A DNA stretch of 39,669 nucleotides, from contig SCUK01000053.1 in assembly GCA_004297445.1 (NCBI GenBank), positions 1 through 39,669 on the forward strand, in the 5' to 3' direction. Every line of letters starts with the position of its first letter. Position 1 is the first letter of the stretch. Origin of the DNA: Anaerolineae bacterium (GTDB taxonomy: Bacteria > Chloroflexota > Anaerolineae > Anaerolineales > UBA11579). Shown in pieces: positions 1 through 8,869 of the stretch. Position numbers and translations under genes: made by a program. The notes beneath the pieces are model-generated. The model was not told where the DNA came from. It saw only the letters and a program-made list of their open reading frames with translations, and made no database searches.

Positions 1-114
1 AACCTGCAGGTGGAGCTCATCATGCCGGTGGCGCTGGAGCAGGGCTCGAAGTTCGCCATTCGCGAAGGCGGCCTCACTGTCGGCGCTGGCGTCATCACCA
101 AGATTCTGGAGTAA
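1..114 (+). CDS. tuf: Elongation factor Tu, C-terminal end (partial)
   Basis: The window opens inside this gene. The last 37 residues are readable and end in [10 protein letters not shown], the standard end of EF-Tu domain 3, preceded by the [12 protein letters not shown] strand. EF-Tu carries aminoacyl-tRNA to the ribosomal A site as a GTP complex. Only the third beta-barrel, which helps hold the tRNA, is visible here. The stop lies 3 bases before rpsJ, so the two are co-transcribed, and the GGAG of the last tuf codons (108-111) serves as the rpsJ ribosome binding site. The upstream part, including the G domain, is outside the window. Confidence 0.96.
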   Translation, partial: NLQVELIMPVALEQGSKFAIREGGLTVGAGVITKILE

Positions 115-117
115 TTC

Positions 118-429
118 ATGGCAGCCCAACAAAAAATACGCATCCGCCTCAAAGCCTACGATCATCGCGTGCTGGACCAGTCGGCCCGCCGCATCGTCGA
201 AACGGCTGAACGCACCGGCGCCAAGGTTGTGGGACCTGTGCCGCTGCCTACCCGCCGCGAACGCTTCACCGTGCGCCGTTCCCCGTTCATTGACAAGGAC
301 TCGCACGAGCATTTTGAAATTCGCACCCATAACCGCATCATCGACGTGCTGGACCCGGACAGCAAGACCATTGATATGCTGATGCGTCTGAACATGCCCG
401 CCGGCGTCGATATTGAAGTCAAGCTGTAA
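118..429 (+). CDS. rpsJ: 30S ribosomal protein S10
   Basis: The product has 103 residues, the same length as E. coli S10, and contains the conserved [14 protein letters not shown] start and the [14 protein letters not shown] segment. S10 sits in the head of the 30S subunit and, as NusE, also takes part in transcription antitermination. The ATG at 118 is preceded by GGAG inside the tuf end. The gene is separated from the rest of the S10 operon by 250 bases that hold a hairpin and a new promoter, so in this organism rpsJ looks more closely tied to tuf than to rplC. Confidence 0.98.
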   Translation: MAAQQKIRIRLKAYDHRVLDQSARRIVETAERTGAKVVGPVPLPTRRERFTVRRSPFIDKDSHEHFEIRTHNRIIDVLDPDSKTIDMLMRLNMPAGVDIEVKL

Positions 430-433
430 ACCC

Positions 434-459
434 CTGGCGGCGGGCAGCCCCGCCGCCGG
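434..459 (+). terminator. GC-rich hairpin after rpsJ, possible attenuator
   Basis: A nine-pair perfect stem (436-444 with 449-457) closes a CAGC loop, and two further pairs (one wobble) extend it to 434 and 459. It begins a few bases after the rpsJ stop. There is no run of T behind it (ATGTTGGGTCTTG follows), so a strong intrinsic terminator is not shown. It may slow or partly end tuf-rpsJ transcription, or protect the mRNA 3-prime end, just before the rplC promoter. Confidence 0.5.
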
Positions 460-469
460 ATGTTGGGTC

Positions 470-497
470 TTGTAAGTTAACAAGAACGGTGTATAAT
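470..497 (+). promoter_or_regulatory. Sigma70-type promoter for the rplC operon
   Basis: A perfect -10 hexamer TATAAT lies at 492-497 and a -35-like TTGTAA at 470-475, with a 16-base spacer. Transcription would begin near 504, giving a leader of roughly 175 bases before rplC. This is the only exact TATAAT in the gap, and it places an independent start inside what is otherwise one continuous ribosomal cluster. Confidence 0.7.
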
Positions 498-501
498 AAC
501 G

Positions 502-667
502 GGCTTGTGCCTTGCTCAAAGGTACAGGCCAGAAACACCGGTCGTGCAAGAATCGCCCGGCTTGGAAGCCGCTGAAAAAACTTCTGCTTCCAACCGGCGT
601 TTGACTGCCGCCCGAGGGATGATGCGGTCTGCCCTGACTGACAGTCCCGGAAACTACTGAGATCAGG
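502..667 (+). ncRNA. Structured 5-prime leader of rplC, candidate r-protein regulatory RNA
   Basis: Two hairpins are visible. The first pairs 502-513 with 519-530 (12 pairs including two G-U) around a GCTCA loop. The second pairs 557-569 with 586-597, interrupted by one bulged C at 561, around a 16-base loop containing an A6 run. A third, weaker pairing (around 603-646) is possible before the ribosome binding site AGGAG at 665-669. In E. coli the S10 leader binds L4 to control this operon. Here the leader sits between rpsJ and rplC, and its ligand is unknown. Regulation is inferred from position and structure only. Confidence 0.45.
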
Positions 668-679
668 AGAACAACTGAC

Positions 680-1312
680 ATGTTGAAAGGGCTATTAGGC
701 AAGAAAATCGGGATGACCCAGATTTTCGATGAAGTGGGCCGGGCAATTCCGGTCACCGTCATCGAAGCTGGGCCTTGTTATGTTACCCAGGTGCGCACAC
801 CCGAAGCGGAAGGCTATTCAGCCGTCCAGTTGGGTTTCGGCGAATCCAAGCCCAAGCACCTCACCGGCGGCCAGCTCGGCCACCTCAACCGCACCAGCGC
901 CCCTCCCCTGCGTTACCTGCGCGAATTCCGCGTCAAAGAAACTGAATTGAAACCCGGTGACAAAATCACCGTGGCGGATGCATTCCAGGTGGGCGACCGC
1001 GTGGACGTGATCGGGACCAGCAAGGGCAAAGGCTTCGCCGGCGTCGTCAAGCGCCATCACTTCGGCGGCGGCCCGATGACCCACGGCCAGTCTGACCGCA
1101 CCCGCACCCCCGGTTCCATCGCCGCGGGCACCGGCACCGGCAAGATCTGGAAAGGCAAACGCATGGCTGGCCACATGGGCAGCGAGCGCGTCACCTCCCA
1201 GAACCTTACGGTCGTTTTCGTGGATGTCGAGCGCAACCTGCTGGGCCTCAGTGGGGCGGTCCCCGGCGGCAAGGGCGGCCTGGTGATGATTAAGGAGACG
1301 CGCAAGCAGTAG
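680..1312 (+). CDS. rplC: 50S ribosomal protein L3
   Basis: The product has 210 residues, beginning [18 protein letters not shown], and contains the [23 protein letters not shown] loop that reaches toward the peptidyl transferase centre. L3 is an early assembly protein that binds 23S rRNA directly. The ATG at 680 has AGGAG at 665-669. It is the first gene after the leader and promoter, 27 bases before rplD, so it defines the head of the long downstream transcript. Length and the central loop match bacterial L3; nothing is unusual. Confidence 0.98.
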   Translation: MLKGLLGKKIGMTQIFDEVGRAIPVTVIEAGPCYVTQVRTPEAEGYSAVQLGFGESKPKHLTGGQLGHLNRTSAPPLRYLREFRVKETELKPGDKITVADAFQVGDRVDVIGTSKGKGFAGVVKRHHFGGGPMTHGQSDRTRTPGSIAAGTGTGKIWKGKRMAGHMGSERVTSQNLTVVFVDVERNLLGLSGAVPGGKGGLVMIKETRKQ

Positions 1313-1339
1313 CCCTCCGGCTGCCCAGCGGATACGACC

Positions 1340-1981
1340 ATGAAAATTGACATTTACTCCCTTAACGGAAAGAAAACCGGCCAACAGGCCGACCTGCCGG
1401 CGGCGATCTTTGAAGCGCCGGTGAACAATGACCTGATGCACCAGGCGTACGTGCGCCAGATGGCGAACGCTCGCGCCGGTACGCACAGCACCAAGACCCG
1501 TAGCGAAGTCGCTGGCGGTGGGCGCAAGCCCTGGGCGCAGAAGGGCACCGGCCGCGCCCGCCAGGGTTCCACCCGGGCAGCGCAATGGGTAGGTGGCGGC
1601 AAGATCCACACCCCCAAGCCGCGCGATTACACCCAGGACATGCCGAAGAAAATGCGCCGCGCCGCTCTGCGCTCTGCGCTCTCGGCCAAGGCTGCCAGCA
1701 ATGAAATCCTTGTGGTGGACGAACTGGTGCTCGCCGATGCCAAGACCAGCGCAATGGCCAAGGCCCTCAACACCCTGGTGGGTCAGGACAGCGCCCTGAT
1801 TTTGCTGGGTGAACGAAGCGATGCCGAAGCCGATGTGGTGCGCTCTGCCCGCAACCTGCCCGGCGCAAAGTTGCTGGATGCCATGTACCTGAACGTCCGC
1901 GACCTGCTGGGTTACGACAAGGTCATCGTACCGGTCAAGGCGCTGGACATCATCGCCGGATACCTGGGCACGGACAAGTAG
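1340..1981 (+). CDS. rplD: 50S ribosomal protein L4
   Basis: The product has 213 residues (201 in E. coli), with the conserved RAGTHSTKTRSEVAGGGRKPW loop that lines the peptide exit tunnel, followed by QKGTGRARQGS. L4 binds 23S rRNA and in enterobacteria also represses its own operon by binding the leader, so it is the first candidate ligand for the structured RNA at 502-667. It ends 10 bases before rplW. The ribosome binding site before the ATG at 1340 is weak, consistent with translational coupling to rplC. Confidence 0.97.
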   Translation: MKIDIYSLNGKKTGQQADLPAAIFEAPVNNDLMHQAYVRQMANARAGTHSTKTRSEVAGGGRKPWAQKGTGRARQGSTRAAQWVGGGKIHTPKPRDYTQDMPKKMRRAALRSALSAKAASNEILVVDELVLADAKTSAMAKALNTLVGQDSALILLGERSDAEADVVRSARNLPGAKLLDAMYLNVRDLLGYDKVIVPVKALDIIAGYLGTDK

Positions 1982-1991
1982 GAGACGCATC

Positions 1992-2297
1992 ATGAACCAC
2001 GATATCTATCAAATCCTGCGCCGGCCGCTCGTAACCGAAAAGACCAGCTACCAGACCGGCAAGCTCAACCAGGTCTCGTTCGAGGTGGATGCCAAAGCCA
2101 CCAAGGCGCAGATCAAGGATGCCATCGAAACCATTTTCAAGGTCACGGTGGACCGGGTGAACATCATCAATACCCCTGCCAAGCGCACCCGCCGCCTGGC
2201 AACCCGCCGCATGGCCATCCGCCGCAAGGCTTACAAGAAAGCCATCATCACCCTGGCCGCGGGCAACACAATTGACGTATTTGAAGGTGTACGCTAA
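1992..2297 (+). CDS. rplW: 50S ribosomal protein L23
   Basis: The product has 101 residues, starting [19 protein letters not shown]. The RRPLVTEK motif is the family signature. L23 lies at the tunnel exit and docks trigger factor and the signal recognition particle. GGAG (1981-1984) precedes the ATG. The stop TAA shares its last A with the rplB start codon (2297), so translation is probably coupled. Confidence 0.97.
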   Translation: MNHDIYQILRRPLVTEKTSYQTGKLNQVSFEVDAKATKAQIKDAIETIFKVTVDRVNIINTPAKRTRRLATRRMAIRRKAYKKAIITLAAGNTIDVFEGVR

Positions 2298-3133
2298 TGG
2301 CCCTCAAAAAATACAAACCCACATCCCCCAGCCGCCGCGGCATGTCGGGCTATGACTTTGAAGAAATCACCAAAGACAAGCCCGAACGCAGCCTGCTGGT
2401 GCCGCGCAGCAAGTCCGGCGGCCGCAACGCCCATGGCCGCATCACCGTGCGCCACCGTGGCGGCGGGCACAAGCGCCAGATTCGTATCGTGGATTTCAAG
2501 CGCGATAAGCGCGACATCCCGGCGCGGGTCGCGGCCATCGAGTATGACCCGAACCGCACCGCCCGCCTGGCCCTGCTGAACTACGCCGACGGCGAGAAGC
2601 GCTACATCATCGCCCCGCTGGACATTAAGGTAGGCGATGAACTGATGGCCGGCCCCACGGCCGAAATCCGCAACGGCAATAGCCTGCCCATCAGCAGCAT
2701 CCCCGTGGGTACCATGATTCACAACGTGGAATTGAACGAAGGCCGCGGCGGCCAGCTCGTGCGCACCGCCGGCGGCGGTGCACAGTTGCTTGCCAAAGAA
2801 GGTGAATATGCCCAGGTGCGCTTGCCCTCCGGCGAAGTGCGCCTGGTTCGCCAGACCTGCTATGCCACCATCGGCATGCTCGGCAATCCGGAGCACAACA
2901 ACATTAAGCTCGGAAAAGCCGGCCGCAAGCGCCATCGTGGCATTCGCCCCACCGTGCGCGGTACAGCCATGAGCCCGCGCGACCATCCGCATGGCGGCGG
3001 CGAAGGCCGCTCACCCATCGGCATGCCCGGGCCCAAAAGCCCCTGGGGCCAGCCGACCCTTGGCTACAAGACCCGCCGCAACAAGGCGACGGACAAATAC
3101 ATCGTACGCCGCCGCGGCAAGAAGCGCCGCTAG
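2297..3133 (+). CDS. rplB: 50S ribosomal protein L2
   Basis: The product has 278 residues. It has the N-terminal OB-like part with [20 protein letters not shown] and the C-terminal [15 protein letters not shown] signature. His230 aligns with E. coli His229, a residue important for peptidyl transfer. L2 bridges the subunits and is among the most conserved ribosomal proteins. It overlaps rplW by one base and is followed 19 bases later by rpsS with its own GGAG site. Confidence 0.98.
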   Translation: MALKKYKPTSPSRRGMSGYDFEEITKDKPERSLLVPRSKSGGRNAHGRITVRHRGGGHKRQIRIVDFKRDKRDIPARVAAIEYDPNRTARLALLNYADGEKRYIIAPLDIKVGDELMAGPTAEIRNGNSLPISSIPVGTMIHNVELNEGRGGQLVRTAGGGAQLLAKEGEYAQVRLPSGEVRLVRQTCYATIGMLGNPEHNNIKLGKAGRKRHRGIRPTVRGTAMSPRDHPHGGGEGRSPIGMPGPKSPWGQPTLGYKTRRNKATDKYIVRRRGKKRR

Positions 3134-3152
3134 GACTTTGGAGTAAATTATT

Positions 3153-3461
3153 ATGGGACGTTCACTAAAAAAAGGTCCGTTCATCAGCAAGAAACTCTAC
3201 GACCGAGTGGAAGCGATGAACGCCAAAAACGAAAAAAAGGTCATCCGCACCTGGAGCCGCGCCAGTGTTATCTTCCCGAACATGGTCGGCCACACCATTG
3301 CGGTTCATGATGGCCGCCGCCATGTGCCGATTTACATCACCGAGAACATGGTCGGCCATCGCCTGGGCGAGTTCGCCCCCACCCGCACGTTCCGCGGCCA
3401 CATCCTGAAGGAAAAGGTTGCGAGCGGTACGGGCGGTACTCCCCCGACCACTACTACCTAG
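3153..3461 (+). CDS. rpsS: 30S ribosomal protein S19
   Basis: The product has 102 residues against 92 in E. coli. The conserved body runs from [15 protein letters not shown] through [16 protein letters not shown]. The extra length is a C-terminal tail rich in Gly and Thr ([10 protein letters not shown]) in place of the usual Lys-rich end. S19 contacts S13 and the A-site finger in the subunit head. The tail is visible in the sequence, but its role is unknown, and such ends vary among phyla. Confidence 0.97.
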   Translation: MGRSLKKGPFISKKLYDRVEAMNAKNEKKVIRTWSRASVIFPNMVGHTIAVHDGRRHVPIYITENMVGHRLGEFAPTRTFRGHILKEKVASGTGGTPPTTTT

Positions 3462-3470
3462 GACTGAGCC

Positions 3471-3815
3471 ATGAGTGACGGATATCGCGCCATTGCAAAA
3501 AATATCGACATCTCGGCCCAAAAGGTGCGCCTGGTGGTAGACCTGGTGCGCGGCAAGCCGGTGGTGGAAGCGCTGGACATGCTCAAGTTCGTGCCCAACC
3601 GCTCGGCCAAGCCGGTCTACAAGCTTGTGCGCTCGGCGATGATTAACGCCGAAGAGAATTTCGGCATCAGCCGCAACAACCTGGTGGTCGACAGGATTTT
3701 CGCGGACGAAAGCCGCACCCTGCGCCGCGGCCGTGCCGGAGCGCGTGGCCGCTACAAGCCGTGGCTGCGCCGTTCATCGCACATCACCGTGGTGCTAAAG
3801 GAACTGGCCGGCTAG
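3471..3815 (+). CDS. rplV: 50S ribosomal protein L22
   Basis: The product has 114 residues. The helix AKNIDISAQKVRLVVDLVRGKPVVEA and the tunnel-lining beta-hairpin with RRGRAGARGRYKPWLRRSSHITVV are typical of L22. That hairpin narrows the exit tunnel and is a site of macrolide-resistance mutations in other bacteria; no such change can be judged here. The gene lies 9 bases after rpsS and 17 bases before rpsC. Confidence 0.97.
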   Translation: MSDGYRAIAKNIDISAQKVRLVVDLVRGKPVVEALDMLKFVPNRSAKPVYKLVRSAMINAEENFGISRNNLVVDRIFADESRTLRRGRAGARGRYKPWLRRSSHITVVLKELAG

Positions 3816-3832
3816 GGCCGTCAGGAGAGAAT

Positions 3833-4507
3833 ATGGGACGCAAAGTACACCCGATTGGTTTCCGCCTCAAGATAAACAAGACCTGGGAAGGTCGTTGGTT
3901 CGCTGAGGGCAAGGAATACGTCAACCGCCTGCACCAGGACATCAAAGTCCGCCAGCTGGTGCGCAACAGCGCGCCGCGCGCCGGAATCTCCAAGATTGAG
4001 ATCGAGCGCTTTGAACGCAGCGCCAAGATTTTCGTGCACACCGCCAAGCCCGGCGTATTGATTGGCCGCAAGGGCGAGAACGTCAAGATTCTGCGCAAGG
4101 AACTGGAAGCCCTGGTCGGCGACACGATTGACCTGGAAATCAAGGAAATCAAAGCCCCGGACCTGGATGCTTACCTGGTTGCCACTAACATCGCCGAGCA
4201 ACTGGAACGCCGTATTTCCTACCGCCGTGCCATGCGTCGTGCCATTCAGCAGACGATGCGCGCCGGCGCCGAGGGCGTGAAGGTTGAAGTCGCCGGCCGC
4301 CTGGGCGGCAGCGATATGGCCCGCCGTGTGTGGCTGAGCGAAGGCCGTGTGCCGCGCCATACCCTGCGCGCCGATATCGACTACGCAATTGCTAAAGCAG
4401 TAACCACCTACAGCGCCATCGGCGTCAAGGTATGGATTTACAAGGGTGAAGTGCTCCCTGAACTGGAAGTCATCACCGACAGCGAAGGCGTGTACGTCAG
4501 CGAGTAA
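3833..4507 (+). CDS. rpsC: 30S ribosomal protein S3
   Basis: The product has 224 residues starting MGRKVHPIGFRLKINKTWEG. The ATG at 3833 follows AGGAG at 3822-3826, and it gives the conserved N terminus. An upstream in-frame ATG at 3761 would add 24 residues that overlap rplV and have no family support. The KH type II domain holds VLIGRKGENVKILRKEL, and the C-terminal domain ends near VWIYKGEVLP. S3 forms part of the mRNA entry channel and its helicase activity. Confidence 0.97.
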   Translation: MGRKVHPIGFRLKINKTWEGRWFAEGKEYVNRLHQDIKVRQLVRNSAPRAGISKIEIERFERSAKIFVHTAKPGVLIGRKGENVKILRKELEALVGDTIDLEIKEIKAPDLDAYLVATNIAEQLERRISYRRAMRRAIQQTMRAGAEGVKVEVAGRLGGSDMARRVWLSEGRVPRHTLRADIDYAIAKAVTTYSAIGVKVWIYKGEVLPELEVITDSEGVYVSE

Positions 4508-4537
4508 GCTGACGGTCGGAAAAAAGGAAAAGACATC

Positions 4538-4957
4538 ATGTTGATGCCAAAACGTGTAAAGTTCCGCAAAATGATGCGCGGCCGCATGACCGGCAAAGCG
4601 CAGCGCGGCGCCGAAGTGCAATTCGGTGAATGGGGCCTGCAGGCACTGGAGCCGGGCTGGGTTCCCGCCCGCCAGATTGAAGCCGCCCGCCGCGCCATCG
4701 TGCGCGCCGCAAAGCGCCGCGGCAAAGTGTGGATACGCATCTTCCCGGACAAGCCGATCACCAAGCGCGCCGCCGAAACTCGTATGGGCAAAGGCAAAGG
4801 CCCGGTGGAATACTGGGCCGCGGTGGTCAAGCCCGGCCGCGTGATGTTTGAGGTCGGCGGCATGCCGGAAGACGTGGCGCGTGAGGCTTTGCGCCTGGCG
4901 CGTTTCAAGCTCGCCATCAAGACGCGCATTATCAGTTCGCACGAACTCGAAGGATAG
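4538..4957 (+). CDS. rplP: 50S ribosomal protein L16
   Basis: The product has 139 residues, with [19 protein letters not shown] at the start and the [20 protein letters not shown] core. L16 helps position tRNA in the A and P sites and binds helix 38/89 of 23S rRNA. Two ATG codons (4538 and 4544) are possible. The purine-rich AAAAAGGAAAAG before them fits either, and the first is used here. It ends 3 bases before rpmC. Confidence 0.97.
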   Translation: MLMPKRVKFRKMMRGRMTGKAQRGAEVQFGEWGLQALEPGWVPARQIEAARRAIVRAAKRRGKVWIRIFPDKPITKRAAETRMGKGKGPVEYWAAVVKPGRVMFEVGGMPEDVAREALRLARFKLAIKTRIISSHELEG

Positions 4958-4960
4958 GCC

Positions 4961-5170
4961 ATGAAGGTTCAAGAAATACTCGATATGAATGATGAGCAGC
5001 TGGCCGAAGCCCTGCGTGCAGCGCGTGAAGAACAGATGCGCCTGCGTTTCCAGGCCACGACCGGCGAACTCAAAGACACCAGCCGCCTGACGTTCGTCAG
5101 GAAGAACATCGCCCGGCTGCAGACCATTGCGCGCCAACGCGCCCTGGCCGGCGAAAAGGAAGGTAAATAA
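4961..5170 (+). CDS. rpmC: 50S ribosomal protein L29
   Basis: The product has 69 residues, a helical hairpin with the typical LRFQATTGELKDTSRLTFVRKNIARL segment. L29 sits beside L23 at the tunnel exit. AAGGATAG before the ATG overlaps the rplP end. Its stop TAA shares one base with the start of rpsQ (5170), so the pair is likely translated in a coupled manner. Confidence 0.96.
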   Translation: MKVQEILDMNDEQLAEALRAAREEQMRLRFQATTGELKDTSRLTFVRKNIARLQTIARQRALAGEKEGK

Positions 5171-5442
5171 TGAATACTCGTCGCCGAATGGAAGGCGTCG
5201 TCACCAGCGACAAAATGCAGAAGACCGTGGTGGTCGAAATCACCCGCACCTTCCGCCATCCGCTGTACCACAAAGTGGTGTCCAGCAGCCGTCGCGTGAG
5301 CGCCCATGACGAACTGGAATGCAAGATTGGCGATACCGTGCGCATCGTCGAAACCAAGCCAATGTCCAAGACCAAACGCTGGCGCGTGGAAGAGATCTTG
5401 CTGCGCAATGTGCGCTCGCAGGATCAGGGCGTGGAGGGCTAA
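5170..5442 (+). CDS. rpsQ: 30S ribosomal protein S17
   Basis: The product has 90 residues, an OB-fold protein beginning [20 protein letters not shown], with the [20 protein letters not shown] signature. S17 binds 16S rRNA early in assembly and contacts helices 7 and 11. AAGGAAGG is located just before the ATG, inside rpmC. It is 2 bases from rplN. Confidence 0.97.
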   Translation: MNTRRRMEGVVTSDKMQKTVVVEITRTFRHPLYHKVVSSSRRVSAHDELECKIGDTVRIVETKPMSKTKRWRVEEILLRNVRSQDQGVEG

Positions 5443-5444
5443 CC

Positions 5445-5816
5445 ATGATCCAACAGGAATCGCGCATCAACGTGGCCGATAACACCGGCGCACGCGAACT
5501 GCTCGTCATCCACGTGATGGGCGGCTCCAGCCGCCGCTACGGCCGCGTGGGAGACATTGTGGTTGCCACCGTCAAGTCCGCTACCCCGCAGGGCAGCGTG
5601 AAGAAGAGCGAAGTGGTCAAGGCCGTCATCGTGCGCACTGCCAAAGAATGGCGGCGCGAAGATGGCTCCTACATCCGCTTTGATGATAATGCCGCCGTCA
5701 TCCTGGACCAGGATGGCAAGAACCCCAAGGGCACCCGCATCTTCGGGCCGGTGGCGCGTGAACTGCGTGAGCAGGGCTTCATGCGCATCGTTTCGCTGGC
5801 GCCGGAAGTGCTCTAA
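5445..5816 (+). CDS. rplN: 50S ribosomal protein L14
   Basis: The product has 123 residues, the same as E. coli. [22 protein letters not shown] is the conserved start, so the ATG at 5445 is chosen over an upstream in-frame ATG at 5319 that lies within rpsQ. The C terminus holds [29 protein letters not shown]14 forms intersubunit bridges and is where the silencing factor RsfS binds in other bacteria. Confidence 0.98.
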   Translation: MIQQESRINVADNTGARELLVIHVMGGSSRRYGRVGDIVVATVKSATPQGSVKKSEVVKAVIVRTAKEWRREDGSYIRFDDNAAVILDQDGKNPKGTRIFGPVARELREQGFMRIVSLAPEVL

Positions 5817-5837
5817 AGGTTGAAGGAAGCAATAATT

Positions 5838-6170
5838 ATGAAGATGAAAATCCGCAAAGGCGACACCATTGAAGTCATCACCGGCCGCGAGCAGGACAAA
5901 GGCAAGCGCGGTGAGGTCATCAAGGTGCTGCCCAAAGAAGAACGCATCGTCGTTCAGGGCATCAACCTGCGCAAGAAGCACCAGCGCCAGGTCCAGACCG
6001 AGCGCAAGAACCTGGCTCCGGGCATCATTGAATTCGAAGCCAAGATGCCGGTTTCAAACGTGATGCTGGTTTGCCCCAACTGCAGCGAAACCACGCGTGT
6101 GCGCGTGACGCGCGACGAAGATGGCACCGTTCACCGTGTCTGCAAGCAATGCGAAAAGCAGATCGACTGA
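5838..6170 (+). CDS. rplX: 50S ribosomal protein L24, zinc-ribbon form
   Basis: The product has 110 residues. The ATG at 5838 follows GAAGGAAG (5822-5829) and gives MKMKIRKGDTIEVITGREQDKGKRGEV, the KOW motif of L24. The C-terminal part carries two Cys pairs, C79-x2-C82 and C102-x2-C105, which look like a zinc ribbon. This form is common in many non-proteobacterial L24 proteins. L24 starts 50S assembly by binding the 5-prime part of 23S rRNA. It precedes rplE by 20 bases. Confidence 0.96.
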   Translation: MKMKIRKGDTIEVITGREQDKGKRGEVIKVLPKEERIVVQGINLRKKHQRQVQTERKNLAPGIIEFEAKMPVSNVMLVCPNCSETTRVRVTRDEDGTVHRVCKQCEKQID

Positions 6171-6190
6171 CGGCCAGGAGTACATAAGAA

Positions 6191-6739
6191 ATGGCGCCAA
6201 GACTAAAAGAACGCTACCAGAAGGAAATCGTCCCGGCTCTGATGAAGACCCTGGACTTCGATAATGTGATGCAGGTTCCGCGCGTCCAGAAGATTGTGCT
6301 GAACATCGGCATGGGCGAGGCGATGGACAACGCCAAAGCCCTGGATGCCGCGGTGGAAGACCTGACCAAAATGACCGGGCAGAAGCCGGTCATCACCCGG
6401 GCGCGCAAGGACATCGCCAACTTCAAGTTGCGCGCCGGCCGGGCCATCGGCACCAAGGTCACCCTGCGCGGCGAGCGCATGTGGTCCTTCCTGGACCGTC
6501 TGATAAACGTGGCTCTGCCCCGCATGCGCGACTTCCGCGGCGTCTCGCCCAACACGTTCGATGGCCGCGGCAATTACACCATCGGTTTCCGCGAACAACT
6601 GGTCTTCCCGGAGATTCAGTACGACAAGATTGACAAGATTCGCGGGTTTGAAGTCACGATTGTTACCAGCGCCCAGACCGACGATGCCGCCCGCGAATTG
6701 CTGCGGCTGCTGGGCATGCCGTTCCGGACGGAAGGATAA
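6191..6739 (+). CDS. rplE: 50S ribosomal protein L5
   Basis: The product has 182 residues. It shows [36 protein letters not shown] and the C-terminal [25 protein letters not shown]5 binds 5S rRNA and helix 84 in the central protuberance and contacts P-site tRNA. The CAGGAG site is 10-15 bases before the ATG. The rpsN gene follows 6 bases after the stop. Confidence 0.98.
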   Translation: MAPRLKERYQKEIVPALMKTLDFDNVMQVPRVQKIVLNIGMGEAMDNAKALDAAVEDLTKMTGQKPVITRARKDIANFKLRAGRAIGTKVTLRGERMWSFLDRLINVALPRMRDFRGVSPNTFDGRGNYTIGFREQLVFPEIQYDKIDKIRGFEVTIVTSAQTDDAARELLRLLGMPFRTEG

Positions 6740-6745
6740 CCAACT

Positions 6746-6928
6746 ATGGCAAAGACAAGCATCATCATCCGCGAAACGCGCCGCAAGTATGCCGGCCGCG
6801 TGCGCAACCGCTGCAAGCTGTGCGGCCGCCCGCGTGGCTACATGCGCCGTTTTGGCCTGTGCCGCATCTGCTTCCGCGAAATGGCGCTGGAAGGCAAAAT
6901 CCCCGGCGTCACCAAGTCGTCCTGGTAG
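6746..6928 (+). CDS. rpsN: 30S ribosomal protein S14, zinc-binding type Z
   Basis: The product has 60 residues, the short zinc-containing form of S14. Ligands C23, C26, C39 and C42 lie in [10 protein letters not shown] and GLCRICFRE. The long, zinc-free form is about 100 residues, so this organism uses the C+ paralogue at this locus. S14 is in the head of the 30S subunit near S10 and S3. Whether a zinc-free backup copy exists elsewhere cannot be seen here. Confidence 0.97.
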   Translation: MAKTSIIIRETRRKYAGRVRNRCKLCGRPRGYMRRFGLCRICFREMALEGKIPGVTKSSW

Positions 6929-6948
6929 CCGGGTGGAGGAACTGAATC

Positions 6949-7362
6949 ATGAGCATGAATGATCCTATCGCGGACATGCTGACCCGCATTCGTAATGGCG
7001 TAATGGCCGGCCACACCCTGGTTGCCATGCCGAGCAGCAAAATCAAAGTCTCCATCGCTGGAATCCTCAAAGAAGAGGGCTTCATCGAAGACTATGAAGT
7101 GGCCGATGTGGAGCTGGCTCCGCAGAAAGTGTTGCGCCTGAAGTTGAAGTACGTAGGCGCCCGCCGTGAGCGCCGCTCCGTCATCGGCGGCCTGGAGCGC
7201 GTCAGCTCGCCTGGGCGGCGGGTGTACGCCAAGAAAGAAGAACTGCCCTTTGTGTTGTCCGGACTTGGCATTGCCATCGTCTCGACTCCCAAGGGCGTCA
7301 TGACCGGTCGCCGGGCACGCCAGGTTGGCGTGGGCGGCGAGATTCTCTGCAAGGTCTGGTAG
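6949..7362 (+). CDS. rpsH: 30S ribosomal protein S8
   Basis: The product has 137 residues (130 in E. coli). [15 protein letters not shown] is the conserved start and [26 protein letters not shown] the conserved end. S8 binds the central domain of 16S rRNA and is the spc-operon repressor in E. coli, where it binds a site in the L5 mRNA. No matching site was looked for in detail here. GGAGG (6934-6938) is the ribosome binding site. Confidence 0.98.
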   Translation: MSMNDPIADMLTRIRNGVMAGHTLVAMPSSKIKVSIAGILKEEGFIEDYEVADVELAPQKVLRLKLKYVGARRERRSVIGGLERVSSPGRRVYAKKEELPFVLSGLGIAIVSTPKGVMTGRRARQVGVGGEILCKVW

Positions 7363-7396
7363 CCCCAGCCTGTAAGAGCGTGGAGGTTTACAAACA

Positions 7397-7939
7397 ATGT
7401 CTCGTGTAGGACGCTTGCCGATTCCAATCCCGGCCGGGGTGGAAGTGGACGTGAAAGGGAACCAGATTCGGGTCAAAGGCCCGAAGGGTGAACTGAACCG
7501 TACCCTCCCGCCAGTTGTCGCGGTAAAAGTGGAAGACGGCCACGTGGTGGTCAGCCGCCACTCTGATGAGAAGTTCGACCGCTCCATGCACGGCACCGCT
7601 CGCGCGTTGCTGAACAACATGGTGGTCGGCGTGAGCAAGGGTTTTGAAAAGACTCTGGAAATTCAGGGCGTGGGGTATCGCGCCGAAATGAAGGGCAAGA
7701 CGCTTGTCCTGCACGTCGGCTATTCCCACCCGGTGGAAATGGAACCGCCCACCGGCATCGCCTTTGAGGTCGGCGAGCGCAACATCATCATCGTTGTGCG
7801 CGGCTACGACCGTGAAGAAGTCGGCCAGCAGGCGGCGCTGATTCGCAAAGTGCGCCCGCCGGAACCATACAAGGGCAAGGGGATTCGGTATCAGGGCGAA
7901 TTCGTGCGCCGCAAGGCTGGCAAGGCCGGCAAGGCTTAA
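7397..7939 (+). CDS. rplF: 50S ribosomal protein L6
   Basis: The product has 180 residues with the two repeated domains typical of L6, starting [21 protein letters not shown] and ending near [24 protein letters not shown]. The [11 protein letters not shown] block is the family signature. L6 lies near the sarcin-ricin loop where elongation factors dock. GTGGAGG precedes the ATG. The C-terminal KAGKAGKA is a basic tail. Confidence 0.98.
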   Translation: MSRVGRLPIPIPAGVEVDVKGNQIRVKGPKGELNRTLPPVVAVKVEDGHVVVSRHSDEKFDRSMHGTARALLNNMVVGVSKGFEKTLEIQGVGYRAEMKGKTLVLHVGYSHPVEMEPPTGIAFEVGERNIIIVVRGYDREEVGQQAALIRKVRPPEPYKGKGIRYQGEFVRRKAGKAGKA

Positions 7940-7953
7940 TCGAGGGTATCACT

Positions 7954-8319
7954 ATGGCAAACAATTCTCGCAACCAACAACGCCGCCGCCGCCATCTGCG
8001 GGTGCGCAAGAGTGTGCACGGCTCGCCGGAGCGGCCGCGGCTTAATGTATTCCGCAGTCTGACCGAGATTTACGCCCAGGTCATTGATGATGAGAACGGC
8101 AAGACGCTGGTCGCCGCCTCCACCATTGACAAGGAACTGCGCGGTCAGATGAAGGGCAAAGACAAATCCACCCAGGCCAAGCTGGTGGGCGAGGCGCTCG
8201 CCGCCCGCGCCAAAGAGGCCGGGATCACCCGCGTGGTATTCGACCGCGGCGGTAACCGCTACATGGGCCGGGTAAAAGCCCTGGCCGATGGCGCCCGCGC
8301 CGGCGGCCTTGAGTTCTAG
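7954..8319 (+). CDS. rplR: 50S ribosomal protein L18
   Basis: The product has 121 residues. [23 protein letters not shown] and [20 protein letters not shown] are typical. L18 carries 5S rRNA into the large subunit together with L5. The CGAGGG site is before the ATG. The stop lies 13 bases before the S5 start, whose AGGAG is in that gap. Confidence 0.97.
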   Translation: MANNSRNQQRRRRHLRVRKSVHGSPERPRLNVFRSLTEIYAQVIDDENGKTLVAASTIDKELRGQMKGKDKSTQAKLVGEALAARAKEAGITRVVFDRGGNRYMGRVKALADGARAGGLEF

Positions 8320-8332
8320 GCAGGAGCGAACG

Positions 8333-8869
8333 ATGTCAGATTTTAAAGGCAAGGAATTCGAAGGAAACCCCGAGCTCGAAGAGCGCACGGTAGACATCAC
8401 CCGCGTCGCCAAAGTGGTCAAAGGCGGCCGCCGGTTCGGTTTCCGCGTCACCGTGGTTGTGGGCGATAAGGCCGGCCGCGTGGGCATGGGTGTTGGCAGC
8501 GCCAACACCGTGCCGGACGCCATCCGCAAAGCCGGCGACAAGGCGCGCAAGGATATGCACCGGGTTAACCTGTACAAGAACACCATCCCGCACGAGGTCA
8601 TTGGCAAGGTATCCGGTTCCCGCGTGCTGCTCAAGCCGGCCTCGCCCGGCACCGGCGTCATTGCCGGTGGCGGCGTTCGCGCCGTGCTTCAGTCGGTGGG
8701 CGTGCAGGACATCCTCACCAAGTCCATGGGCAGCGCCAACATGTTGAATGTGGTGCGCGCCACCATGGACGCCCTGGACCAGCTTAAGTCGGTGGAAGAT
8801 GTGGCCCGCCTGCGCGGCAAACCGCGTGAAGAGATGGTGCCCTTCTGGGAGCGCAAGCGCAATGGCTAA
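8333..8869 (+). CDS. rpsE: 30S ribosomal protein S5
   Basis: The product has 178 residues. The ATG at 8333 after AGGAG (8322-8326) is preferred to an upstream in-frame ATG at 8288, which would overlap rplR by more than 30 bases. The double-stranded RNA-binding fold shows [22 protein letters not shown], and the C-terminal domain shows [19 protein letters not shown]5 helps maintain decoding fidelity and mRNA helicase function with S3 and S4. It overlaps rpmD by 8 bases. Confidence 0.97.
   Translation: MSDFKGKEFEGNPELEERTVDITRVAKVVKGGRRFGFRVTVVVGDKAGRVGMGVGSANTVPDAIRKAGDKARKDMHRVNLYKNTIPHEVIGKVSGSRVLLKPASPGTGVIAGGGVRAVLQSVGVQDILTKSMGSANMLNVVRATMDALDQLKSVEDVARLRGKPREEMVPFWERKRNG

Noticed and set aside
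818..1993. Long open frame (391 codons) on the minus strand opposite rplC and rplD
   Set aside because: It covers two certain ribosomal protein genes, is rich in His, Gly and Ala as expected for the reverse of GC-rich coding DNA, and has no ribosome binding site or family features.
3821..5137. 438-codon open frame on the minus strand opposite rpsC, rplP and rpmC
   Set aside because: It is an antisense shadow of conserved genes; its composition (His, Phe, Ala) is that of reversed codons.
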